Source: Chloroflexota bacterium
GTDB taxonomy: Bacteria; Chloroflexota; Anaerolineae; Anaerolineales; Villigracilaceae
Direction: 5' to 3'
Assembly: GCA_016234535.1 (NCBI GenBank)
Contig: JACRBH010000199.1
Span: 1-64,000 of the forward strand
DNA: 64,000 nucleotides
The notes under the pieces were generated by a model, which saw only the letters and a list, made by a program, of their open reading frames with translations, was not told the DNA's origin and searched no databases. Both the position numbers and the translations under genes were made by a program. This document shows positions 1-6,943 of this stretch, piece by piece (position 1 is the first letter of the stretch; each line of letters starts with the position of its first letter).

Positions 1-129
1 GTGAAAGATCAAGTGCGTGCCAGAAAAGACAACTTCCGCGACCGCGTCATGGAAACCTGCGCCGCTTTGCACAATTTTCGCTTGAATTTCAGACCTTGGC
101 ATTACAAGTCCGATTTCGTTAAAGTGTGA
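1..129 (+). CDS. C-terminal end of a DDE-type transposase (partial)
   Basis: The first 42 codons are open from the window edge to a TGA at 127-129. The translated tail contains VMETCAALHNFRL followed by a Pro-Trp motif, which resembles the extreme C-terminus of DDE_Tnp_4/IS5-like transposases, where an LHNFR motif lies shortly before the stop. The rest of the gene lies outside the window, so family, completeness and the IS terminal repeats cannot be judged. The resemblance is from memory of the family, not from an alignment. Confidence 0.55.
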   Translation: MKDQVRARKDNFRDRVMETCAALHNFRLNFRPWHYKSDFVKV

Positions 130-142
130 TAACGTCTATTAT

Positions 143-991
143 TTATCCAAATTCAAACGTTTGCATTCCTTGTACATTCGTAATGACTTTGAACAACCCG
201 CCTGAGAGCGGGTATTTTTTTAGATCAACTTCGCTCATGCCTTTTCGCGCAGAGGTGATATATAACTCGTTCATGTCTTTGCCGCCGAAGACGCAGGATG
301 ATGTCTGCAATGCGGGCACAGGAATTTGTTCAAGCAGATTTCCTGTGCCGGGATTCCATTTTGTTACTTGCGCGCCGCCCCACATGGCGATCCATAAATT
401 TCCTTCGGTGTCGGAGGTCATGCCATCGGGCCAGCCAATGGATTCAGGGACATGAATTACAGCGTGCGGATTTGCGATTTGTCCACTGGCGATGTCATAA
501 TCGAATGCCTTCACTTCGCGCGTAGGCGTATCGATGTAGTAAAAAGTTTTATGGTCAACGCTCCATGCGAGGCCGTTGGAGATGCGAATGCCATCGAGCA
601 AGCGGGTCACTTCATTGCCATCGAATGAATACAATGCGCCCGTTGGGTCTTTCTCATTCATGTCCATGCTGCCGGCGAGGAAGCGGCCAGCGGGGTCACA
701 TTTGCCGTCGTTGAAGCGGTTTTCGTGCGGCTCACTGACAGACGCGAGAACTGTCACTTGACCGGTGGCAGGCTCAAGGTCGGCGAAGCTGAAGCGTTTG
801 CCCACGAGTAGATTCCCATTCTTGCGCGGGGCAAGGCATCCGACGAAGTCATCCAGTTCGGCAAGGATTCGAGTGCCTGCATAAATTCTTTTTTCAAGAA
901 TATCGAGCCAGTACAGTGTTTGCGTTTTTGAATCCCACGCGGGGCCTTCACCGAGAGTTGCTTTTGCGTCGAGAATTAATTGTGCCTGCAT
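143..991 (-). CDS. SMP-30/gluconolactonase/LRE family protein
   Basis: A 282-residue six-bladed beta-propeller of the regucalcin/gluconolactonase family, which hydrolyses sugar lactones in a metal-dependent way. Family metal ligands are visible: Glu15 in LGEGPAWD, Asn in RFNDGKCDPAGRF, Asn in RISNGLAWS and Asp in GWPDGMTSDTEGNLW. The length is typical of the family. Its start lies 1 nt after the stop of the NUDIX gene, so the two are probably co-transcribed. The lactone substrate is not evident. A link to the nearby pathway yielding 2-oxoglutarate semialdehyde is possible, because L-arabinose lactonases belong to this family, but that is only inference. Confidence 0.85.
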   Translation of the reverse strand: MQAQLILDAKATLGEGPAWDSKTQTLYWLDILEKRIYAGTRILAELDDFVGCLAPRKNGNLLVGKRFSFADLEPATGQVTVLASVSEPHENRFNDGKCDPAGRFLAGSMDMNEKDPTGALYSFDGNEVTRLLDGIRISNGLAWSVDHKTFYYIDTPTREVKAFDYDIASGQIANPHAVIHVPESIGWPDGMTSDTEGNLWIAMWGGAQVTKWNPGTGNLLEQIPVPALQTSSCVFGGKDMNELYITSARKGMSEVDLKKYPLSGGLFKVITNVQGMQTFEFG

Positions 992-992
992 T

Positions 993-1529
993 TTAGTTGA
1001 TCCGTTTCATGTAGGCGAGCGCGCGAAATAAAACCGCGACGTTCAATGCGTGGGGAAATTCTTCGTTGCCCGCCATTCGAATTAATTCATCGAGCGGCAG
1101 GAGTTGGACTTCGATATCTTCGCCTTCGTCGAGATTTTGCGCGCCGACTTTTTCCGCGTCAATCGCAAGGTAACAAAAAAGCTGATTGGTTTGCATGGCG
1201 GGGTTGGGATAGATGCGGCCGACTTCGATGATGCTGCTGGATGTGTAGCCCGTTTCTTCCAGTAACTCGCGCCTGATTCCGTCCGAGGGGTTTTCTCCAT
1301 CTTCGACGACTCCGCCGGGCAATTCCAGCAACACTTTTTTTGCGCCGTGACGATACTGCCTGACCAGCACCGCCTGCTGATCTTTGGTGAGCGCGAGGAC
1401 ATTTGCCCAACTGCGAAATTCCATGATCGTGGCGTCGAGCAGGCTGCCGTTCGGCAGGTCACACTTGTCAATGCGAATTCTCGGGCGGATGTAGGTGGAT
1501 TCTAATATCTTCCAGGGTTTGAGGGTCAT
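993..1529 (-). CDS. NUDIX hydrolase, ADP-ribose pyrophosphatase-like
   Basis: A 178-residue NUDIX protein. The Nudix box occupies about residues 72-94, with GGVVEDGE followed by RRELLEETGY, so the Gly, Glu and REUxEExGU residues for magnesium binding are intact. The preceding VRQYRHGAKKVLLELPGG is characteristic of ADP-ribose pyrophosphatases (NudF/YqkG group), which cleave ADP-ribose to AMP and ribose 5-phosphate. Substrate choice within the family is not certain. It is the first gene of a short unit with the SMP-30 gene. Confidence 0.88.
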   Translation of the reverse strand: MTLKPWKILESTYIRPRIRIDKCDLPNGSLLDATIMEFRSWANVLALTKDQQAVLVRQYRHGAKKVLLELPGGVVEDGENPSDGIRRELLEETGYTSSSIIEVGRIYPNPAMQTNQLFCYLAIDAEKVGAQNLDEGEDIEVQLLPLDELIRMAGNEEFPHALNVAVLFRALAYMKRIN

Positions 1530-1572
1530 GAAGTTCTCCAGAGAATGTTTCAGGTTGAAGGTTTTAAAGTCG

Positions 1573-1616
1573 AAAGTGGAAAGCAGTTCTGATTATACAG
1601 TTCTGCTTTCCACTTT
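1573..1616 (-). terminator. 14-bp hairpin between the oxidoreductase and NUDIX genes
   Basis: AAAGTGGAAAGCAG at 1573-1586 is the perfect reverse complement of 1603-1616, with a 16-nt loop. On the minus strand it lies downstream of the FAD oxidoreductase and is followed by a moderately T-rich tract, so it may act as a weak terminator. It could equally be a dispersed repeat. Confidence 0.4.
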
Positions 1617-1634
1617 TGCGATTTGATTAGCGGG

Positions 1635-1761
1635 GCTGACTAAAATCTTTCGAGTGTGTTTCATTCAGTTGAAACCGTCCCGAAGGCTGGCAAAAGCGAC
1701 CAAATTTTCTCAACAAACCTTCGGGACGTTCCTTCCTTATTGGAGGCGCTGACTAAAATCT
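1635..1761. repeat. Palindromic element flanked by 14-bp direct repeats
   Basis: GCTGACTAAAATCT occurs at 1635-1648 and again at 1748-1761, exactly 113 bp apart. Between them lies a REP-like palindrome whose arms read CGTCCCGAAGG and CCTTCGGGACG. The right copy holds the last codons and stop of the oxidoreductase gene, so the element abuts or has reshaped that gene's 3' end. Confidence 0.65.
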
Positions 1762-3003
1762 CTCCAACCGCATCGGACTTAAGCTGATGGCTGGCTCCTG
1801 CTCATTGAGCAATTCGGCCACTACTTGGCCTGTGCCTGGCCCAAGTGATAACCCCAGCATGGCGTGACCTGTGGCGAGGATTAAATTGCTGTGATTTGGT
1901 GAACGCCCGATGATCGGCACTCCATCAGGTGTGGTGGGACGCAGTCCCGCCCAAGTTTCTTTGACATCCAGTTTTTCATCCAAATGCAGATATTCTCGTG
2001 CAGAGTTTTCAATGCGTTGAATCCAAACGGGATTCGGCTCCATACTGTAGTTGCCTACTTCGAGTCGGCCTGTAAAGCGAAGAACTCTGCCCATTGGCGA
2101 GACGGCAATTCTGCGCTCGCCGAGAATCAATGCATGGCTTGGCATCTGCTTGGTTGCAGACATGGTCGTGCTGTATCCGCGCGCGGGTTGAATGGGAATA
2201 TTCAATTTCAAATTCCGCGCCACGGATGGGGTCAATGCGCCAGCAGCAAGAACAACCTGCTCCGCTTCGAAATCTCCCGCATTCGTTTTGACTTTTGTGA
2301 TCTTTCCATTTGCGGATTCAAATCCTGTAACCGCCGTTCCTTCCGACATCTCCGCACCCATCGCGCGGACGCGATCACTTAATAGTCCGAGAAACACCGC
2401 AGGGTTGAGATGAGCATCCCCCGTGAAATGCACGCCGCCGATCACACTGCCCAATGCGGCAGGTTCGATTTCATGGATTTTAGTTTTGTCATACACGCTG
2501 ACGGGGATTCCATGCTTTTGCATGAACTGGCCTTCGTGCTGTCCATCATGAAATGCTTTTTCGGTTTTATATAGAAAGAGCAAGCCTTTTTCCTGATACG
2601 AGCAATCGAATTTTTCTTCGGCTATGATCTGCGAGAAGTTCTTTGCACTCAATTGACCAAGATCATTCAAAGGCTTAATACTTCGTTGAACATTGGATTC
2701 ACTGCACGCAAGTACAAATTTCAACAGCCATGAAATGTAATTCGGGTCGAGGCTGACCTTCATCCCGAATGGACTGTGCGCGGGGTCGAGCATCCACTTA
2801 AGGGCAGAGGTCACCACGCCGGGCGCAGCCAGAGGAATAATATGACTAGGCACGATATGCCCCGCATTGCCCGATCCGCTGCCTTTGCCGATTTCTTTGG
2901 CGTCAAGCAAAGTCACTTTTCTTCCAGATTTCAAAAGGTAATAGGCACAGCTTAAGCCTACGGGTCCGCCGCCAATGATGAGGACATCTGATTTTGTTGT
3001 CAT
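1753..3003 (-). CDS. FAD-dependent D-amino acid dehydrogenase, probable cis-4-hydroxy-D-proline dehydrogenase
   Basis: A DAO/DadA-fold flavoprotein of 416 residues. The N-terminal dinucleotide site reads DVLIIGGGPVGLSCAYYL, and the C-terminal half has the family's ETWAGLRPTTPDGVPIIGR and GHAMLGLSLGPGTG motifs. The start at 3003 is preferred over an upstream ATG at 3024 because a GGAG ribosome site sits 8 nt before it. Known hydroxyproline operons pair such an enzyme with the epimerase and the DapA-family deaminase found next door; it would oxidise cis-4-hydroxy-D-proline to pyrroline-4-hydroxy-2-carboxylate. A general D-amino acid dehydrogenase remains possible. Confidence 0.82.
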   Translation of the reverse strand: MTTKSDVLIIGGGPVGLSCAYYLLKSGRKVTLLDAKEIGKGSGSGNAGHIVPSHIIPLAAPGVVTSALKWMLDPAHSPFGMKVSLDPNYISWLLKFVLACSESNVQRSIKPLNDLGQLSAKNFSQIIAEEKFDCSYQEKGLLFLYKTEKAFHDGQHEGQFMQKHGIPVSVYDKTKIHEIEPAALGSVIGGVHFTGDAHLNPAVFLGLLSDRVRAMGAEMSEGTAVTGFESANGKITKVKTNAGDFEAEQVVLAAGALTPSVARNLKLNIPIQPARGYSTTMSATKQMPSHALILGERRIAVSPMGRVLRFTGRLEVGNYSMEPNPVWIQRIENSAREYLHLDEKLDVKETWAGLRPTTPDGVPIIGRSPNHSNLILATGHAMLGLSLGPGTGQVVAELLNEQEPAISLSPMRLERF

Positions 3004-3022
3004 TCGATCTCCAAAAAGATTC

Positions 3023-3094
3023 AACCACAGAGACCACGAAGATCACAGAGGTTTTTAAAAATAATTCTCCGTGCCCTCTATGTTCTCTGTGGTT
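3023..3094. repeat. AACCACAGAGA palindromic intergenic repeat
   Basis: AACCACAGAGA at 3023-3033 is the exact reverse complement of 3084-3094, with further partly complementary sequence between. It fills the gap between epimerase and dehydrogenase genes and resembles CACAGAG-type dispersed repeats common in large genomes. It could fold in the polycistronic RNA. Confidence 0.6.
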
Positions 3095-3103
3095 AATGCT
3101 TTT

Positions 3104-4150
3104 TCAAATTCCGTTTCTAAATGGATCGCGTTCATCCACCAAGATCGTGCCCTCTGCCATCACCCATGCTTCGCCAGTGATGGTCGGGATAATCTTGTCA
3201 CCGTCCAATTGCACACTGCCTTCAAAGATACTGCCGACGACGCTTTGTTGTTTCCACGTTTGACCCACTTGCAATTTTCCATCGCCATATAAGCAAGCCA
3301 ACTTTGCGCTGGTGCCTGTTCCGCAGGGAGAACGGTCGTAGGCTTTGCCGGGGCAGAGGACGAAACTTTTGCTGTCCGCTTCGGGCGTGGATGCGAATAA
3401 TTCGACATGGTCAACTTCTGCGCCGTTCATGCCAGTGATTCCATCAGCGGTGAATTGCTCGCGCACGCGCCATGCGAATTCGGTCAGCGCTTCGAGGTTT
3501 TGCATGTTTACGTCCATGCCGTGGTCGTGGCAGAGGAAGAACCAGTTTCCGCCCCAAGCTACGTCACCGTGGATGGTTTTGCCATCGACAGTGACAGGGA
3601 CATGAGTCAGATGGCGGTAGGCGGGGATGTTTTTGACGGAGACTTTATTGGGATAATTTCCGTCATTGCGAGGGCGCTCTTGTTTTTCGCCCGAAGCAAT
3701 CTCATGAGCCGAGGGGAAGATTGCTTCGTCGCTCACTCCGTTCGCTTCTCGCAATGACGGAGCATGTAATGTAGCCTCAACAACCCCAACGGGGGTTTCC
3801 ACCCGAATCACGCCAGGTTGGACTTTTCCCAAATATGCCAGTGAGGCAATGAGACCGATGGTGCCATGTCCGCACATGCCGAGGTAGCCGACGTTGTTGA
3901 AGTAGATGACTCCGAACTGGCAGGTCGGGTCAGCGGGTTCGACGAGCAATGCGCCGACGAGCACGTCCGAGCCGCGGGGTTCGTTGAGGACTGTGGTGCG
4001 GAAGTCGTCGTGGTCTGCTTTCAGCTTGGATAATTTGTCAGCAACGGAACCAGTTCCAAGGTCGAAGGGAAGCGCGGTAATTAATCGCGTGGGTTCGCCG
4101 CCGGTGTGGGAATCTAAAAAGGAGATTCGAATCATTTTGTCATTTTCCAA
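3104..4150 (-). CDS. 4-hydroxyproline 2-epimerase (proline racemase family) with an in-frame repeat insertion
   Basis: A 348-residue proline-racemase-fold enzyme. Both catalytic cysteines are present: Cys93 in GMCGHGTIG and Cys276 in DRSPCGTGTSAKLA, the pattern of 4-hydroxyproline epimerases that convert trans-4-hydroxy-L-proline to the cis-D form. DVAWGGNWFF is also typical. Residues 131-164 are an extra segment between the conserved VVEATLH and VSVKN stretches. That segment is encoded by a 99-bp palindromic repeat (3661-3759) that also occurs between genes in this window. Both ends of the protein continue normally, so the enzyme may remain active with an added loop. Confidence 0.9.
   Translation of the reverse strand: MENDKMIRISFLDSHTGGEPTRLITALPFDLGTGSVADKLSKLKADHDDFRTTVLNEPRGSDVLVGALLVEPADPTCQFGVIYFNNVGYLGMCGHGTIGLIASLAYLGKVQPGVIRVETPVGVVEATLHAPSLREANGVSDEAIFPSAHEIASGEKQERPRNDGNYPNKVSVKNIPAYRHLTHVPVTVDGKTIHGDVAWGGNWFFLCHDHGMDVNMQNLEALTEFAWRVREQFTADGITGMNGAEVDHVELFASTPEADSKSFVLCPGKAYDRSPCGTGTSAKLACLYGDGKLQVGQTWKQQSVVGSIFEGSVQLDGDKIIPTITGEAWVMAEGTILVDERDPFRNGI
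3661..3759. repeat. 99-bp palindromic element (family A) inside the epimerase gene
   Basis: The ends CGTCATTGCGAG (3661-3672) and CTCGCAATGACG (3748-3759) are perfect inverted repeats. Inner arms GAAGCAATCT (3693-3702) and AGATTGCTTC (3718-3727) are also complementary. The length is 33 codons and the reading frame contains no stop. Related elements lie between genes at 11035, 11787, 13027 (degenerate), 26371 and 63065. Confidence 0.92.
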
Positions 4151-4153
4151 ATC

Positions 4154-4190
4154 GGTGGTTTCGATACGCGCTTCGCGCTACTCAACCACC
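4154..4190. repeat. GGTGGTT palindromic repeat (family C)
   Basis: A short palindrome running from GGTGGTTTCGATACG to CTACTCAACCACC. It fills the gap between the deaminase end and the epimerase start. Related copies occur at 9317-9364, 9415-9479, 16989-17033 and 17069-17113. Confidence 0.75.
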
Positions 4191-4199
4191 GGGTATATA

Positions 4200-5072
4200 T
4201 TAAAGTAAGGTTTTGAATATCTTCTCAAACTCAGCGCGGTCTTCAGCGGACAGTGGCAGCAGCGGCTGGCGTGGATTTCCAACAGGAATGCCGCGCAATT
4301 CACAGCCGACTTTGACCTTTTGGGTGTAGCCGCCGCTTTCCATGTTGCGCAGGAGCGGGAGGAGTTTGTCCATGTATTTGCGGGCAGTGACGAAGTCTTT
4401 GGCGAGGGCGGCTTCGAGGACGTTGTAATGCTCGAGCGGAGCGCAGGAGGCGGCGCCGCCAATCCATGAGGTGGTGCCCCACAGGAAGTAGTCGAGCGCC
4501 TGATCGTCGGAGCCGCAGACCATTTGATAGCGGTCGCCGTAGTGCAGACGGAACTCGTAGACGCGGGACATGTCGCCGCTGGCTTCTTTGATGCCGATGA
4601 TGTGATCGTATTTGGTCAGACCGTCCATCACTTCGTAGCCGACTTCGGTGCCCGCGCGCCAGGGGAAGTTGTAGAGGACGATGGGAATTTTGACGGCTTT
4701 GGCGACGGCTTCATAATGCGCGAGCAGTTCGCGCTGATTGGGACGTGAATACGGCGGGACGGCGACCATGAGCGCGTCGTAGCCCATTTGCTCAGCGATC
4801 TGCGAGTAGCGGACAACGTCGCGCGTGGCGCCAGAGTTGGTGCCTGCAATGAGAGTCACCCGCCCGTTGACTTTCTCTTTGACGAATTTGAAAATGTCCA
4901 GCCGTTCGGCTTCGGTGAAGGCGTAGACTTCGCCCGTCGTGCCGCCTGGGACGAGCCCTGCGATCTTGTTGGCGATCAGGTATTCGATGATTTGTTCAAG
5001 GACGGGGTAGTTGATGCTTTCGTCCGCGTTGAAGGGGGTGACGATGGGGGCGTATATTCCTTTGAGTTGCAT
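4200..5072 (-). CDS. DapA-family aldolase/deaminase, probable pyrroline-4-hydroxy-2-carboxylate deaminase
   Basis: A 290-residue TIM-barrel protein of the dihydrodipicolinate synthase superfamily. The pyruvate-binding loop reads PGGTTGEVYAFT (residues 42-53), the catalytic tyrosine is Tyr134 in VLYNFPWRAG, and the Schiff-base lysine is Lys162 in IGIKEASGD. In hydroxyproline catabolic clusters a member of this family deaminates pyrroline-4-hydroxy-2-carboxylate to 2-oxoglutarate semialdehyde; the neighbouring epimerase and FAD dehydrogenase support that role here. No semialdehyde dehydrogenase is visible nearby, so the final step must be encoded elsewhere. A different aldolase role in sugar-acid breakdown cannot be excluded. 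Confidence 0.82.
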   Translation of the reverse strand: MQLKGIYAPIVTPFNADESINYPVLEQIIEYLIANKIAGLVPGGTTGEVYAFTEAERLDIFKFVKEKVNGRVTLIAGTNSGATRDVVRYSQIAEQMGYDALMVAVPPYSRPNQRELLAHYEAVAKAVKIPIVLYNFPWRAGTEVGYEVMDGLTKYDHIIGIKEASGDMSRVYEFRLHYGDRYQMVCGSDDQALDYFLWGTTSWIGGAASCAPLEHYNVLEAALAKDFVTARKYMDKLLPLLRNMESGGYTQKVKVGCELRGIPVGNPRQPLLPLSAEDRAEFEKIFKTLL

Positions 5073-5120
5073 GGGGGACTCCAGTTGGAAGGTTTGAAGT
5101 TTACAAGTTGCGTGAGTTTA

Positions 5121-5380
5121 CTTCCACCTGTGGAAGTGGGCAAGGGATTAAATGAACCGTCCACGAATATCGCCACGAATTCACGAATGGGAGTCGGCTA
5201 TTCGAGTATTCGTGATTTCATTCGTGGATGGTACTTCCCCCAGTGGAAGTGGGCAAGGGAAAAAGGATTTTCAAAAACCGTCCACGAATATAAACACGAA
5301 TTCACGAATATGATTCTACCAATTCGAGAATTCGTGCCCTATTCGTGGATGGTTATTTCCCCCAGTGGAAGTGGATGGAG
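5121..5380. repeat. Imperfect tandem repeat, units of about 113-122 bp
   Basis: A unit beginning near CTTCCACCTGTGGAAGTGG is found from 5121, again from 5234 and in part from 5356. Each unit contains GTCCACGAATA, CACGAATTCACGAAT and ATTCGTGGATGG, which can pair to form hairpins. It fills the 308-bp gap between the deaminase and the TIR gene and ends at the stop of the latter. I see no credible gene in it; the long plus-strand frame across it reads through the repeat and antisense to the deaminase. Confidence 0.75.
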
Positions 5381-6796
5381 TCATTTGGGAACTGGTGGGG
5401 CAAGGCAGACGCGGAAACCTGTAATTCTTGCATTATTAGATGGAAGGGATTGCCCGCGAATAAAAGTTTTCAAGAGTTTTGCTGTACTGAAATAAGAATT
5501 TCCACGTATCGCAATCAAATTATTATTGATTCGTTCAGTTTCATTCTGCCTATTATATGGATATGGCATAAACAAGCTGCATGTCCACTCAAACACATTC
5601 CCTACCATATCCGCACATCCGTAAGGCGAATCTCCTTGAGGTGAATAAAAATCTACAGGCGTAGTGCCATTGTGTCCACTATGACCAGAATTACATTTAT
5701 TTTTATCGAAAGTATTGCCCCAAGGATAATCTCTTCCATCTATTCCACGCGAAGCTTTTTCCCACTCTGCTTCAGTAGGCAATCGTAATATCAGACCAGA
5801 TGGCAATTCTGCTTTATATATACTGTTTAGCCATCGGCAATACGCAATAGCATTAAGCCATTTCATATCTACTGCAGGGTGATCGCGATCATCATGAAAT
5901 GCCCGCAATGCAGAACCATATGGCAGAATCATTTTCCCGTTAGCCTTAAGGTATTCATTATATAATTTATTCGCCATAGGGAATCGCGCTAGCCAATAAT
6001 CGTATGGAATATTTGCAGAGTGTAAAGGTTTCTCAGAATCAACGCTGGTGTCACTCCCCATTAAGAATTCACCCGCAGGCACGCGCATAAATTCCATGCC
6101 GTTGGAGAGAGTAAGTTTGTTTTTGGCAATCCAATCTGTTGTAAGGTGTTCGGGTTGTGCAACTGGAATGGCTTCAGCAGGCTTTCTTCCTTCAATATTT
6201 TTTTGGACACGTTCGTTTGCTTCAGCAACAAGTTTTTGAGCACGAGCATATGATTTTTCAAACCGATTGCCTTCTGGTTTATTTTCCTTTTTTTGCATTG
6301 GTGTTTCTTCAATCGGTTTCATTTTTTGTGGCGGCGTTGGTTGTCCATGTTTCAAACCAAGCGAATCGGCTCTCATTTTTAAACTTACAAGCAATCTCCC
6401 AAGCGCTCGCTCACGTTGACCTTCAAAATAATCCGAATACTGCCAATCTCGCAAACTTCGTGGTGGAGTGCATTCTTCCAATCGAAGTGGAACAATAAAA
6501 ATTGTCTCCTCAGGCATTTCAAGAGCAACATCAAGCGCGAAACGTAGTTCTTTTTGAACAAATCCCCGCTTATTAATTGAACCATTGGAGAGACAAACTA
6601 ATACAACATCTGATGATTCCACAGCTTTTTCAATTTCCGTCTCCCAATCCTGCCCTGGGTAGAGTTCTTCTTCGTCCAGCCAGGGTTGAATCCACGGCTC
6701 GGCGCGGAGTTTCTGATACAACTCGCGGATGGCGGGTTTGTCATTGCTGGAGTGGCAGAGGAAAACGCGGAGAGGGCGGTTGTCAACGGATGTCAT
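5381..6796 (-). CDS. TIR domain fused to a formylglycine-generating-enzyme-like (SUMF1) domain
   Basis: A 471-residue two-domain protein. Residues 8 to about 140 form a TIR domain: RVFLCHSSNDK, WLDEEELYPGQDW, VVLVCLSNGS and QKEL, with Glu83 in the position of the NADase glutamate. A charged linker (about 150-225) leads to an FGE-sulfatase/SUMF1 domain (about 228-467) with FMRVPAGEFLMGS, LRLPTEAEWEKASRG, DYPWGN, DMVGNVFEWT and ITGFRVCLAPP. TIR domains can cleave NAD or assemble in bacterial immunity; FGE-like domains often bind ligands rather than modify sulfatases. The gene is more AT-rich than its neighbours and follows a repeat tract, suggesting transfer. Function is unproven. Confidence 0.85.
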   Translation of the reverse strand: MTSVDNRPLRVFLCHSSNDKPAIRELYQKLRAEPWIQPWLDEEELYPGQDWETEIEKAVESSDVVLVCLSNGSINKRGFVQKELRFALDVALEMPEETIFIVPLRLEECTPPRSLRDWQYSDYFEGQRERALGRLLVSLKMRADSLGLKHGQPTPPQKMKPIEETPMQKKENKPEGNRFEKSYARAQKLVAEANERVQKNIEGRKPAEAIPVAQPEHLTTDWIAKNKLTLSNGMEFMRVPAGEFLMGSDTSVDSEKPLHSANIPYDYWLARFPMANKLYNEYLKANGKMILPYGSALRAFHDDRDHPAVDMKWLNAIAYCRWLNSIYKAELPSGLILRLPTEAEWEKASRGIDGRDYPWGNTFDKNKCNSGHSGHNGTTPVDFYSPQGDSPYGCADMVGNVFEWTCSLFMPYPYNRQNETERINNNLIAIRGNSYFSTAKLLKTFIRGQSLPSNNARITGFRVCLAPPVPK

Positions 6797-6884
6797 AGCG
6801 GATGAGCGGATGGAAACGGATTTTGGCGGTTGGCGGTCATGGGTTATATCCCCATTGGAGGATTTGAGCGAATTATAACTGTAA

Positions 6885-6915
6885 AGGCCTCCGAGTTATT
6901 GCAACTCGAAGGCCT
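6885..6915 (-). terminator. Hairpin downstream of the GT39 gene
   Basis: AGGCCTCCGAGTT at 6885-6897 pairs with 6903-6915 with one mismatch and a 5-nt loop. It lies just after the stop of the minus-strand GT39 gene and ahead of the TIR gene, and is followed on the minus strand by TTTACAG. This fits an intrinsic terminator with a short T tract. Confidence 0.6.
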
Positions 6916-6943
6916 GAGGTTTAATCTATGTTCATTGCCAAAC

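Noticed and set aside
5121-5380. Tandem repeats considered as a CRISPR array
   Set aside because: Units are above 110 bp, imperfect and internally palindromic, with no short regular spacers and no cas genes.
4788-5495. A 235-codon plus-strand open frame
   Set aside because: It runs antisense to the deaminase and then reads through the tandem repeat, which produces periodic peptide copies; no family resemblance.
5381-5700. FGE-like C-terminus as the variable region of a diversity-generating retroelement
   Set aside because: No reverse transcriptase, template repeat or accessory gene is in the window.
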